A DNA stretch of 64,000 bases from Rhabditoides inermis (Eukaryota > Nematoda > Chromadorea > Rhabditida > Rhabditidae). Of the stretch, positions 1-9,278 are shown one piece after another. The notes under the pieces are model-generated. The model was not told where the DNA came from. It did not search any database and worked only from the letters and a program-made list of their open reading frames with translations. Where the stretch lies: the NCBI GenBank assembly GCA_963966185.1, contig CAWZYM010000154.1, positions 558,001-622,000 of the forward strand, given 5' to 3'. The stretch's first letter is position 1. Each line of letters starts with the position of its first letter. A program made the translations under genes and the position numbers.

Positions 1-1
1 C

Positions 2-172
2 CGAGAGGACGCCGTCCGGCTTGGGCCGAGACACACGCCACCGGAAATACCCACGCACGAACCAATGCACAACACAAACAGATCGGAAGAAGTAGACATT
101 GCCTTTGCAGAACCACTGACAGAGTCTGACTTACGAAGGTCTTTTGACGAGCATAGCGCAACAAGTGCGTGA
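2..172 (+). CDS. Hypothetical open frame entering from the left edge (partial)
   Basis: A reading frame is open from the first complete codon of the window to a TGA at 170-172, giving about 56 residues. Its C-terminal part is acidic and mixed, with residues such as EPLTESDLRRSFDEH. The composition (balanced charge, no repeats, GC-richer than the satellite) is compatible with the tail of a real protein or of an old transposon ORF. I recognise no domain. The start lies outside the window. Short open frames of this size occur by chance, so this is a weak call. Confidence 0.2.
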   Translation, partial: REDAVRLGPRHTPPEIPTHEPMHNTNRSEEVDIAFAEPLTESDLRRSFDEHSATSA

Positions 173-397
173 GAGGAAAGCCGAGCAGTGAACACATGGG
201 GAACACACGAACGCTCGAAATCAGGCACATGCTGGATGGGATCAGCAACGTGATAGAGAACAGTGATAAGTAGATATCCAATCAGAATCATAGTACTCAA
301 TCCAAACACAACACTAGTCACAGAACAACGCCCGGGTGCGCGCATAATTACTGCCTGGGTCAACCAACCGCCCAGTGGCAGCGTACGAGCGCAACTG
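173..397. other. Flanking DNA with no recognised feature
   Basis: This is unique-looking sequence between the edge-crossing open frame and the GA-rich microsatellite. I see no gene, RNA or repeat in it. Confidence 0.5.
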
Positions 398-513
398 GAG
401 AGAGAGAGAGAGAGAGAGAGAGACATAGAGAGAGAGAGAGACATAGAGAGAGAGACATAGAGAGAGAGAGACATAGAGAGAGAGAGACATAGAGAGAGAG
501 ACATAGAGAGAAA
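398..513 (+). repeat. GA-rich microsatellite, (GA)n interrupted by GACATA
   Basis: A run of about 12 GA dinucleotides is followed by repeated blocks of GAGAGAGA separated by ACATA. The interruption recurs at intervals of roughly 14-18 bp, so the tract is a compound simple repeat that has itself been duplicated. It keeps a frame open on each strand (RERERE-like on plus, SLSLSLYV-like on minus), but that is a property of the repeat. Confidence 0.95.
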
Positions 514-938
514 GAAAAATCGACAAAGTTATTTCTTGTAATATCCGTCCGTTAGAACGCAGACATTCATTCACCGCAAGTTTCGAATATGGAATTCCTT
601 ACCATCTAACATTATAGCTATCAGAGACATCGGTTGCCGGTTCTTTTAAAGTGGAGGTTAGAAAATGCATGATTGAACCATCTCGCATCCGCGCTTCCTG
701 ATCGATACGGGCACGGGCTCCCCAGTATATGCAACAGAACACATTCATTTCATATACATATGTCTGTTGTATTGTTCCATACGCATTTGTATCTGTTTTA
801 CTATTCTTTGATTTGATTTTAATCAAAATACGTTTCACCACCTATTACAGCCACATATTTGTCCCCATATGTTTCCTGAATACGCAATGATAAACAATTG
901 AATTAATAGCGAGTTACAGGTTTCGCATTTGTCGGGGT
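514..938. other. Flanking DNA with no recognised feature
   Basis: This is AT-rich non-repetitive sequence. A minus-strand open frame of 80 codons (599-841) is present but has no recognisable domain and ordinary AT-rich composition, so I do not call it. Confidence 0.5.
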
Positions 939-1043
939 ATTGGTCAAAAAGACGGCGCGGGACGCGGGACACACGCCATCTGCTGTGCCCGGATACGACT
1001 CGCTCGCCGACTTCTACCAGTCCCGGTTTGTCACTGTTGAACA

Positions 1044-1160
1044 ATGCATAAGTGATTGGCGCTGCTTAGGTACGGGAGAGACGTGGGCGAAAACAAGGTG
1101 GTCATTGTCACCGACCACCGCGGCAACGAGTCTAACCACCCCATCCGTCTGCTGGGTCTA
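1044..1160 (+). pseudogene. Possible decayed Hsp70 N-terminal fragment (tentative)
   Basis: Three short stretches in different plus-strand frames line up in order with the start of the Hsp70 ATPase domain. A VIG lies at about 1051, LGT at about 1068, and a longer piece from about 1083 reads VGENKVVIVTDHRGN, resembling the family's VGV...VEIIANDQGN segment. Two frame changes within about 20 codons would be needed, so this would be a broken copy. The match is from memory and short. It may be chance similarity in a GC-rich relic of another kind. The adjacent retroelement tail begins directly after it. Confidence 0.17.
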
Positions 1161-1166
1161 GGAACT

Positions 1167-1188
1167 TTCAATTCAATTCAATTCAATT
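1167..1188 (-). repeat. Pentanucleotide 3' tail of the CR1-like element
   Basis: Four copies of TTCAA plus TT on the plus strand correspond to a (TTGAA)n tail on the coding strand. It sits 222 bp beyond the RT stop codon, where an element 3' end is expected. Confidence 0.75.
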
Positions 1189-1409
1189 TATCGCATATAA
1201 GGGTGATTAGAATGTGCGAGTTGTAAAAGGACATTACAGTGATAATACGATAGTGTGTGGGGGGGAGGGTAAAACGAGATGAGCTACTACCGCGCCTTGC
1301 TCAAGGGAACTGGCGGAGACAAAGGCGGAATGGAACGTATGAAGTGTGGGACACAGATACATGCGCACAAGAGATGACATGTGAGAGACGTCCAAACTCT
1401 CCAGTCATG

Positions 1410-1949
1410 TCATGATGCACGAATCCGAGACAACGGGAAACCGCCAGATCCAGATCTGACAAGTTCTCTGAACTGCTCCGCACTTCGCACTCCCACCACA
1501 TCAGAAGAAAGGCTATTCCAGTAAGTATAGGCTCTGTGAATGCTCGTGAGTAGTTTGTTTGCAGGATCAAAAGAAGGGATAATTCGCATGTTGTGTGAAT
1601 GCCTTGTTGATGTTGGGATGATATTGAATATACCATCTGCATCAAACGGCGAAATATGGTGGGCAATTTTGAAGAGGAAAGTGACGTCATTCAAGAATCT
1701 ACGAGACTCAAGTGTCTCGAGACCCAGCAGGCGGAGCCTCTCAGAATACCCGAGGGAAAGGTGACCGGCTCGATGGCAGATGCGTCGCGTAAAGTAGCGT
1801 TGCACGCCCTCTAACAGGTTCACCATGCGCACGCTAGATGGGCTCCACACTTCTGTACAATATTCAAGCTTACAGCGAATGTATGTTACATAAGCTTTCA
1901 CTAGAACAGTGAGATTGCGTGTTTGATATGCTCTCAGAAAGTTGTTTAC
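1410..1949 (-). pseudogene. Reverse transcriptase C-terminal fragment (non-LTR)
   Basis: The minus-strand frame runs from the satellite junction to a TGA at 1410-1412, about 179 codons without a stop. It shows the standard C-terminal RT region of CR1/Jockey elements in order. A NNFLRAYQTRN-like entry is followed by TYIRCKLEYCTEVWSP, VQRYFTRRICHRAG, YSERLRLLGLETLESRR, and finally YWNSLSSDVV with a closing FRELV. The catalytic YADD box and everything upstream are missing. There is no real start codon, because the frame simply enters from the repeat. The endonuclease and most of RT are absent, so the fragment cannot transpose. Family assignment rests on motif order recalled from known elements. 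Confidence 0.82.
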
Positions 1950-2829
1950 TCGAAACGAGTTCGTAGTTCTACGAAATGAGCTCGTAGATCTACTAAATGA
2001 GCTCGTAGATCTACGAAATGCATTCGTAGTTCTACGAAATGAGCTCGTAGATCTACGAAATGAGTTCGTAGTTCTACGATATGAGTTCGTAGATCTACGA
2101 AATGAGTTCGTAGATCTACGAAATGAGCTCGTAGATCTACGAATTGAGTTCGTAGTTCTACGAAATGAGTTCGTATTTCTACTAAATGAGTTCGTAGTTC
2201 TACGAAATGAAGTTGCAAATCCACGAAATGAGTTCGTAGATCTACGAAATGAGTTCGTAGTTCTACGAAATGAGTTTGCAAATCTACGAAATGAGTTCGT
2301 AGATCTACGAAATGAGTTCGTAGTTCTACGAAATGAGCTCGTAGATCTACGAAATGAGTTCGTAGTTCTACGATATGAGTTCGTAGATCTACGAAACGAG
2401 TTCGTAGATCTACGAAATGAGCTCGTAGATCTACGAATTGAGTTCGTAGTTCTACGAAATGAGTTCGTAGTTCTACTAAATGAGTTCGTAGTTCTACGAA
2501 ATGAGTTTGCAAATCTACGAAATGAGTTCGTAGATCTACGAAATGAGTTCGTAGTTCTACGAAACGAGTTCGTAGTTCTACGAATTGAGTTCGTAGATCT
2601 ACGAAACGAGTTCGTAGTTCTACGAAATGAGTTCGTAGATCTGCGAAATGAGTTCGTAGATCTACGAAATGAGCTCGTAGATCTACAAAATGAGTTCGTA
2701 GTTCTACGAAATGAGTTCGTAGTTCTACTAAATGAGTTCGTAGTTCTACGAAATGAGTTTGCAAATCTACGAAATGAGTTCGTAGATCTACGAAACGAGT
2801 TCGTAGTTCTACTAAATGAGTTCGTAGTT
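1950..2829 (+). repeat. 21-bp palindromic satellite, leftmost segment
   Basis: This is the first stretch of the array, about 42 monomers. The monomer is TTCGTAGATCTACGAA plus an ATGAG linker, alternating with a form that has TT at the centre. Variants present include a TTTGCAAA unit (2275-2283, 2513-2520), GAGCTC units and a diverged GAAGTTGC unit at 2209-2216 that recurs elsewhere. It starts abruptly against the CR1-like fragment and stops at the poly(A)-tailed retroelement. It continues in register on the far side at 3906. Confidence 0.97.
2824..2829. repeat. Candidate target-site duplication, left copy
   Basis: GTAGTT precedes the T-tract that is the retroelement's 3' end. The same six bases occur at 3906-3911, beyond the other end. 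The motif is part of every TT-type monomer, so the duplication is suggestive, not proof. Confidence 0.4.
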
Positions 2830-2967
2830 TTTTTTAATTGTTGGTATTGCGTTTATCTCATTACTTATAAAGAGTAACAAGGATATAGCCGTACCAATTG
2901 TTCTCAGCCGAAAACAAGACAGAGCCTTGGATTATAACGACTGTGAGAACTAGATTAGTTCAACCAA

Positions 2968-2984
2968 CGTGCTATATAAGCACG
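2968..2984. other. Hairpin in the retroelement 3' untranslated region
   Basis: CGTGCT and AGCACG form a 6-bp stem around an ATATA loop, about 20 bp downstream of the RT stop codon on the minus strand. Some non-LTR elements use 3' stem-loops for template recognition. The plus-strand TATATAAG inside it could be mistaken for a TATA box, but its context is an element 3' end. Confidence 0.35.
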
Positions 2985-3004
2985 CTAGTCGATAAAAACA
3001 ACTG

Positions 3005-3904
3005 TTAGTAGGGTGAAACACCGTCTCCGACGGTAAAAATTAACAGATTCTTGACAGCACGCTTGAACGACTGTTTGGTCTCCTCCAATACAGCCTTTTC
3101 CGGTAGGGCATTCCATAGCCTTCTCAACTCGTTCACCGGGTAGTCGTGCAATCTCGCACTTGTCACCACAGGCTCCATCACTCTCAGTGAGTGGCCACCG
3201 CGTGCTGTCTTTCTCACTCCGCTGTCCGACACCAGGACCAGCATTCCATCTGGAGGGGCTCTCACTCCGTGCACATAATTTCACATGAGCACCCTCCTTC
3301 TCTCGCTCACGGTCTTCTTTACCGTATTCCACTTGGCCTTCTCTAGCACTCGGTCATCCGATGACGTGAAATCATTCTGCACCAGCCTCGCTGCATGCAC
3401 ATTCACTCTTTCGAGTCTTGCCCTGTCCGTCTCGTTTGCAGGAAACCATCCTTCTGCTGCATATAGCAGTCCTGGCTCAATACACGCCTTGTACACTTTC
3501 TCGAGGGCGCTTCGAGGAGCCCACTTCCTCATAGTTCGCACCAAAGCACCAATGGCTTGGCGAGCCTTCGTCACTCTCTCAGCCACGTGACCACTGAAGT
3601 TCATCAGAGGATCAATTGCCACTCCGAGAAACTTGTACTGGCTAGTGCACTCGAGCTCTGTTCCACCAATGTGCAGATTTACCTCGAAATCTGGTTCCTT
3701 CTCATACACTCCCATTCGAATCACCTTGCACTTTCCCGCATTCAGCTTCATTCCCATCTCTGAGAAGAGCCCATTCAGTTTCTCCACATTTTCTTGTACA
3801 TTCTCCTTGTCTCTATCGGTAAGATACCGAGAGACATACACCGTATCGTCGGCGTATTGAACAATGCGCGCCCCTTCATTCAATTGTATCGACCCCACAC
3901 GATT
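3005..3904 (-). pseudogene. Reverse transcriptase fragment with one in-frame stop
   Basis: A single minus-strand frame from about 3904 to TAA 3005-3007, about 299 codons, is interrupted only by a TGA at 3281-3283. Counting from the GTG at 3898, it holds the RT catalytic box YADDT (residues 15-19, both aspartates present). It then has MKLNAGKCKV (50-59) and YKFLGV (88-93), and later a KACIEPGLLYAAEGWFP segment and VNVHAARLVQNDF. After the stop the same frame continues with LWNALPEKAV and SFKRAVKNLL, the typical CR1/L2-like C-terminus. Endonuclease, palm start and earlier RT boxes are absent. The nonsense codon and truncation make it non-functional. It differs from the fragment at 1410-1949 in sequence and tail type, so it is a different family. 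Confidence 0.87.
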
Positions 3905-3905
3905 A

Positions 3906-6700
3906 GTAGTTCTCGAATTGAGTTCGTAGATCTACGAAACGAGTTCGTAGTTCTACGAAATGAGTTCGTAGATCTACGAAACGAGTTCATAGATCTACGA
4001 ATTGAGTTCGTAGTTCTACTAAATGAGTTCGTAGTTCTACGAATGAGTTTGCAAATCTACGAAATGAGTTGGCAAATCTACGAAATGAGTTCGTAGATCT
4101 ACGAAATGAGTTTGTAGTTCTACGAATTGAGTTCGTAGATCTACGAAACGAGTTCGTGGTTCTACGAAATGAGTTCATAGATCTACGAAATGAGTTCATA
4201 GATCCACGAAATGAGTTCATAGATCTACGAAATGAGTTCGTAGATCTACGAAATGAGCTCGTAGATCTACGAAATGAGTTCGTAGATGAACGAAATGAGT
4301 TCGTAGATCTACGAAATGAGCTCGTAATTCTACGAAATGAGCTCGTAGATCTACGATATGAGTTCGTAGTTCTACGATATGAGTTCGTAGATCTACGAAA
4401 TGAGTTCGTAGATCTACGAAATGAGCTCGTAGATCTACGAATTGAGTTCGTAGTTTTACGAAATGAGTTCGTAGTTCTACTAAATAAGTTCGTAGTTCTA
4501 CGAAATGAGTTTGCAAATCTACGAAATGAGTTCGTAGTCTACGAAATGAGTTCGTAATTCTACGAAATGAGTTTGCAAATCTACGAAATGAGTTCGTAGA
4601 TCTACGAAATGAGTTCGTAGTTCTACGAATTGAGTTCGTAGATCTACGAAACGAGTTCGTAGTTCTACGAAATGAGTTCGTAGATCTACGAAACGAGTTC
4701 ATAGATCAACGAAATGAGTTTGCAAATCTACGAAATGAGTTCATAGATCTACGAAATGAGCTCGTAGATCTACGAAATGAGCTCGTAGATCTACGAATTG
4801 CATTCGTAGTTCTACGAAATGAGCTCGTAGATCTACGAAATGAGTTCATAGATCTACGAAATGAGTTTATAGATCTACGAAATGAGTTCATAGATCCACG
4901 AAATGAGTTCGTAGATCAACGAAATGAGTTTGCAAATCTACGAAATGAGCTCGTAGTTCTACGAAATGAGCTCGTAGATCAACGAAATGAGTTCATAGAT
5001 CTACGAAATGAGTTCATAGATCTACGAAATGAGTTCATAGATCTACGAAATGAGTTCATAGATCTACGAAATGAGCTCGTAGATCTACGAAATGAGCTCG
5101 TAGATCTACGAAATGAGTTCGTAGTTCTACGAAATGAGTTCGTAGATCTACGAAATGAGTTTGCAAATCTACGAAATGAGTTCGTAGTTCTACGAATTGA
5201 GTTCGTAGATCTACGAAACAAGTTCGTAGTTATACGAAATGACTTCGTAGATCTACGAAACGAGTTCATAGATCAACGAAATGAGTTTGCAAATCTACGA
5301 AATGAGTTCATAGATCTACGAAATGAGCTCGTAGATCTACGAAATGAGCTCGTAGATCTACGAAATGCATTCCTAGTTCTACGAAATGAGCTCGTAGATC
5401 TACGAAATGAGTTCGTAGTTCTACGATATGAGTTCGTAGATCTACGAAATGAGTTCGTAGATCTACGAAATGAGCTCGTAGATCTACGAATTGAGTTCGT
5501 AGTTTTACGAAATGAGTTCGTAGTTCTACTAAATGAGTTCGTAGTTCTACGAAATGAGTTTGCAAATCTACGAAATGAGTTCGTAGATCTACGAAATGAG
5601 TTCGTAGTTCTACGAAATGAGTTTGCAAATCTACGAAATGAGTTCGTAGATCTACGAAATGAGTTCGTAGTTCTACGAAATGAGTTCGTAGATCTACGAA
5701 ACGAGTTCATAGATCAACGAAATGAGTTTGCAAATCTACTAAATGAGTTCATAGATCTACGAAATGAGCTCGTAGATCTACGAAATGAGCTCGTAGATCT
5801 ACGAAATGCATTCGTAGTTCTACGAAATGAGCTCGTAGATCTACGAAATGAGTTCATAGATCTACGAAATGAGTTCACAGATCTTCGAAATGAGTGCATA
5901 GATCTACGAAATGAGTTCATAGATCTACAAAATAGGTTCGTAGATCTACGAAATGAGTTCGTAGATCTACGAAATGAGTTCATAGATCCACGAAATGAGT
6001 TCATAGATCTACGAAATGAGTTCGTAGATCTACGAAATGAGCTCGTAGATCTACGAAATGAGTTCGTAGTTCTACGAAATGAGATCGTAGTTCTACGAAA
6101 TGAGTTCGTAGATCTACAAAATGAGTTCGTAGATCTACGAAATGAGCTCGTAGATCTACGAAATGAGTTCGTAGATCAACGAAATGAGTTTGCAAATCTA
6201 CGAAATGAGTTCATAGATCTACGAAATGAGCTCGTAGATCTACGAAATGAGTTCGTAGTTCTACGAAATGAGTTCGTAGTTCTACTAAATGAGTTTGCCA
6301 TTCTACGAAATGAGTTCGTAGATCTACGAAATGAGTTCGTAGTTCTACGAAATGAGTTCGTAGTTCTACGAATTGAGTTCGTAGATCTACGAAACGAGTT
6401 CGTAGTTCTACGAAATGAGCTCGTAGATCTACTAAATGAGCTCGTAGATCTACGAAATGCATTCGTAGTTCTACGAAATGAGCTCGTAGATCTACGAAAT
6501 GAGTTCGTAGTTCTACGATATGAGTTCGTAGATCTACGAAATGAGTTCGTAGATCTACGAAATGAGCTCGTAGATCTACGAATTGAGTTCGTAGTTCTAC
6601 GAAATGAGTTCGTATTTCTACTAAATGAGTTCGTAGTTATACGAAATGAAATTGCAATTCCACGAAATGAGTTCGTAGATCTACGAAATGAGTTCGTAGA
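3906..6700 (+). repeat. 21-bp palindromic satellite, direct orientation
   Basis: About 133 monomers lie with linker ATGAG on the plus strand. The segment is rich in TTCATAG monomers and in TTTGCAAA, GAGCTC and AATGCATT variants. A one-base-short unit (CGAATGAG) lies near 4040. The segment ends at the centre of a 44-bp perfect palindrome (6679-6722), where polarity reverses. Confidence 0.97.
5168..6356 (+). repeat. Left arm of a 1.19-kb inverted duplication
   Basis: This segment is the reverse complement of 8074-9262: positions p and 14430-p pair throughout. Rare private variants are shared, for example the GTTATACG monomer (5228-5235), the CTAGTTC unit near 5373 and the TTCACAG unit near 5874. 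I noticed only a couple of mismatches (near 6083 and near 6313). The arms are separated by a 1.72-kb spacer. Confidence 0.9.
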
Positions 6701-6722
6701 TCTACGAACTCATTTCGTAGAT
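6679..6722. repeat. 44-bp perfect palindrome at the polarity switch
   Basis: Twenty-two bases on each side of 6700/6701 pair perfectly, centred on an AGATCT. To the left all monomers have linker ATGAG. To the right they have CTCAT. Confidence 0.95.
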
Positions 6723-9262
6723 TTGCAAACTCATTTCGTAGAACTACGAACTCGTTTCGTAGATCTACGAACTCAATTCGTAGAACTACGAACTCATTTC
6801 GTAGAACTACGAACTCATTTCGTAGATCTACGAACTCATTTCGTAGAATGGCAAACTCATTTAGTAGAACTACGAACTCATTTCGTAGAACTACGAACTC
6901 ATTTCGTAGAACTACGAACTCATTTCGTAGATCTACGAACTCATTTCGTAGATTCGCAAACTCATTTCGTAGAACTACGAACTCGTTTCGTAGATCTACG
7001 AACTCAATTCGTAGATCTACGAACTCATTTCGTAGAACTACGAACTCATTTCGTAGATCTACGAACTCATTTCGTAGAATGGCAAACTCATTTAGTAGAA
7101 CTACGAACTCATTTCGTAGAACTACGAACTCATTTTGTAGAACTACGAACTCATTTCGTAGATCTACGAACTCATTTCGTAGATTTGCAAACTCATTTCG
7201 TAGAACTACGAACTCATTTCGTAGATCTAAGAGCTCATTTCGTAGAACTACGAATGCATTTCGTAGATCTACGAGCTCATTTAGTAGATCTACGAGCTCA
7301 TTTCGTAGAACTACGAACTCGTTTCGTAGATCTACGAACTCAATTCGTAGAACTACGAACTCATTTCGTAGAACTACGAACTCATTTCGTAGATCTACGA
7401 ACTCATTTCGTAGAATGGCAAACTCATTTAGTAGAACTACGAACTCATTTCGTAGAACTACGAACTCATTTCGTAGATCTACGAGCTCATTTCGTAGAAC
7501 TACGAACTCGTTTCGTAGAACTACGAACTCATTTCGTAGAACTACGAACTCAATTCGTAGATCTACGAGCTCATTTCGTAGATCTACGAACTCATTTCGT
7601 AGATCTACGAACTCATATCGTAGAACTACGAACTCATTTCGTAGATCTACGAGCTCATTTCGTAGAACAACGAACTCATTTCGTAGTTCTACGATCTCAT
7701 TTCGTAGATTTGCAAACTCATTTCGTAGAACTACGAACTCATTTCGTAGATCTACGAACTCATTTCGTGGATTTGCAATTTCATTTCGTAGAACTACGAA
7801 CTCATTTAGTAGAAATACGAACTCATTTCGTAGAACTACGAACTCAATTCGTAGATCTACGAGCTCATTTCGTAGATCTACGAACTCATTTCGTAGATCT
7901 ACGAACTCATATCGTAGAACTACGAACTCATTTCGTAGATCTACGAGCTCATTTCGTAGAACTACGAACTCAATTCGTAGATCTACGAGCTCATTTCGTA
8001 GATCTACGAACTCATTTCGTAGATCTACGAACTCATATCGTAGAACTACGAACTCATTTCGTAGATCTACGAGCTCATTTCGTAGAACTACGAACTCATT
8101 TCGTAGATCTACGAACTTATTTCGTAGAATGGCAAACTCATTTAGTAGAACTACGAACTCATTTCGTAGAACTACGAACTCATTTCGTAGATCTACGAGC
8201 TCATTTCGTAGATCTATGAACTCATTTCGTAGATTTGCAAACTCATTTCGTTGATCTACGAACTCATTTCGTAGATCTACGAGCTCATTTCGTAGATCTA
8301 CGAACTCATTTTGTAGATCTACGAACTCATTTCGTAGAACTACGAACTCATTTCGTAGAACTACGAACTCATTTCGTAGATCTACGAGCTCATTTCGTAG
8401 ATCTACGAACTCATTTCGTAGATCTATGAACTCATTTCGTGGATCTATGAACTCATTTCGTAGATCTACGAACTCATTTCGTAGATCTACGAACTTATTT
8501 TGTAGATCTATGAACTCATTTCGTAGATCTATGCACTCATTTCGAAGATCTGTGAACTCATTTCGTAGATCTATGAACTCATTTCGTAGATCTACGAGCT
8601 CATTTCGTAGAACTACGAATGCATTTCGTAGATCTACGAGCTCATTTCGTAGATCTACGAGCTCATTTCGTAGATCTATGAACTCATTTAGTAGATTTGC
8701 AAACTCATTTCGTTGATCTATGAACTCGTTTCGTAGATCTACGAACTCATTTCGTAGAACTACGAACTCATTTCGTAGATCTACGAACTCATTTCGTAGA
8801 TTTGCAAACTCATTTCGTAGAACTACGAACTCATTTCGTAGATCTACGAACTCATTTCGTAGATTTGCAAACTCATTTCGTAGAACTACGAACTCATTTA
8901 GTAGAACTACGAACTCATTTCGTAAAACTACGAACTCAATTCGTAGATCTACGAGCTCATTTCGTAGATCTACGAACTCATTTCGTAGATCTACGAACTC
9001 ATATCGTAGAACTACGAACTCATTTCGTAGATCTACGAGCTCATTTCGTAGAACTAGGAATGCATTTCGTAGATCTACGAGCTCATTTCGTAGATCTACG
9101 AGCTCATTTCGTAGATCTATGAACTCATTTCGTAGATTTGCAAACTCATTTCGTTGATCTATGAACTCGTTTCGTAGATCTACGAAGTCATTTCGTATAA
9201 CTACGAACTTGTTTCGTAGATCTACGAACTCAATTCGTAGAACTACGAACTCATTTCGTAGA
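6701..9262 (-). repeat. 21-bp palindromic satellite, inverted orientation
   Basis: About 122 monomers are in reversed polarity (linker CTCAT on plus). The segment contains GAATGGCAAAC units (6847, 7078, 7411, 8128), which are the inverted form of the TTTGCCATTC unit at 6294-6303. It ends at a second dyad centre, the 32-bp perfect palindrome 9247-9278. Because the 21-bp period is 7 codons, a 498-codon frame is open across 6723-8219; I do not regard it as a gene. Confidence 0.96.
8074..9262 (-). repeat. Right arm of the 1.19-kb inverted duplication
   Basis: This is the reverse complement of 5168-6356. Its outer end coincides exactly with the return of array polarity at 9262/9263, so the arm boundary and the polarity switch are probably one event. 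Confidence 0.9.
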
Positions 9263-9278
9263 TCTACGAAATGAGTTC
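9247..9278. repeat. 32-bp perfect palindrome at the return switch
   Basis: Sixteen bases on each side of 9262/9263 pair perfectly around AGATCT. Polarity changes from CTCAT linkers back to ATGAG linkers here. Confidence 0.94.

Larger units (their letters stand above)
1167..1949 (-). mobile_element. CR1/L2/Jockey-like non-LTR retrotransposon, 3' fragment
   Basis: This is a minus-strand element fragment containing the end of the reverse-transcriptase ORF (1410-1949), a 3' untranslated region (1189-1409) and a terminal short repeat. Read on the minus strand the tail is AATTGAATTGAATTGAA, the kind of short tandem tail that many CR1/L2-type elements carry instead of poly(A). The element is 5'-truncated. 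Its coding frame runs without a break up to about 1947, where satellite DNA replaces it. Whether truncation happened at insertion or when the array invaded cannot be told here. Confidence 0.8.
2830..3905 (-). mobile_element. 5'-truncated non-LTR retrotransposon inserted in the satellite
   Basis: About 1.08 kb of non-satellite DNA lies between two satellite segments. On the minus strand it holds the C-terminal half of a reverse transcriptase, a TAA stop (3005-3007), a 3' untranslated region of about 170 bp, and an A-tract (T-tract 2828-2835 on plus) at the 3' end. Left and right satellite flanks join into a nearly perfect monomer when the element is removed, and GTAGTT occurs at both edges. 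It therefore landed in a pre-existing array and was truncated at its 5' end, as target-primed reverse transcription often does. Confidence 0.88.

Noticed and set aside
314..574. Minus-strand open frame rich in SLSLSLYV
   Set aside because: Mostly the GA microsatellite read in one frame, with no domain.
599..841. Minus-strand 80-codon open frame in the left flank
   Set aside because: No recognisable motif and a length expected by chance in AT-rich DNA.
1301..1690. Second minus-strand frame overlapping the CR1-like RT
   Set aside because: Shadow of the RT frame at 1410-1949, which carries the conserved motifs.
1942..2877. A 311-codon plus-strand frame of NEFVVLR/NEFVDLR repeats as a protein gene
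   Set aside because: Pure product of the satellite period. Open frames coexist on the opposite strand, and there is no promoter, non-repetitive coding part or codon bias visible.
2971..2980. TATA box (CTATATAAG)
   Set aside because: It lies in the loop of a hairpin in a retroelement 3' untranslated region with no gene downstream.
3285..3860. Plus-strand open frames over the second retroelement
   Set aside because: Antisense shadows of the minus-strand RT.
6723..8219. A 498-codon plus-strand frame of THFVELR/THFVDLR repeats as a protein gene
   Set aside because: Same cause in the inverted satellite. It starts and stops where monomer variants break the period, not at gene-like signals.
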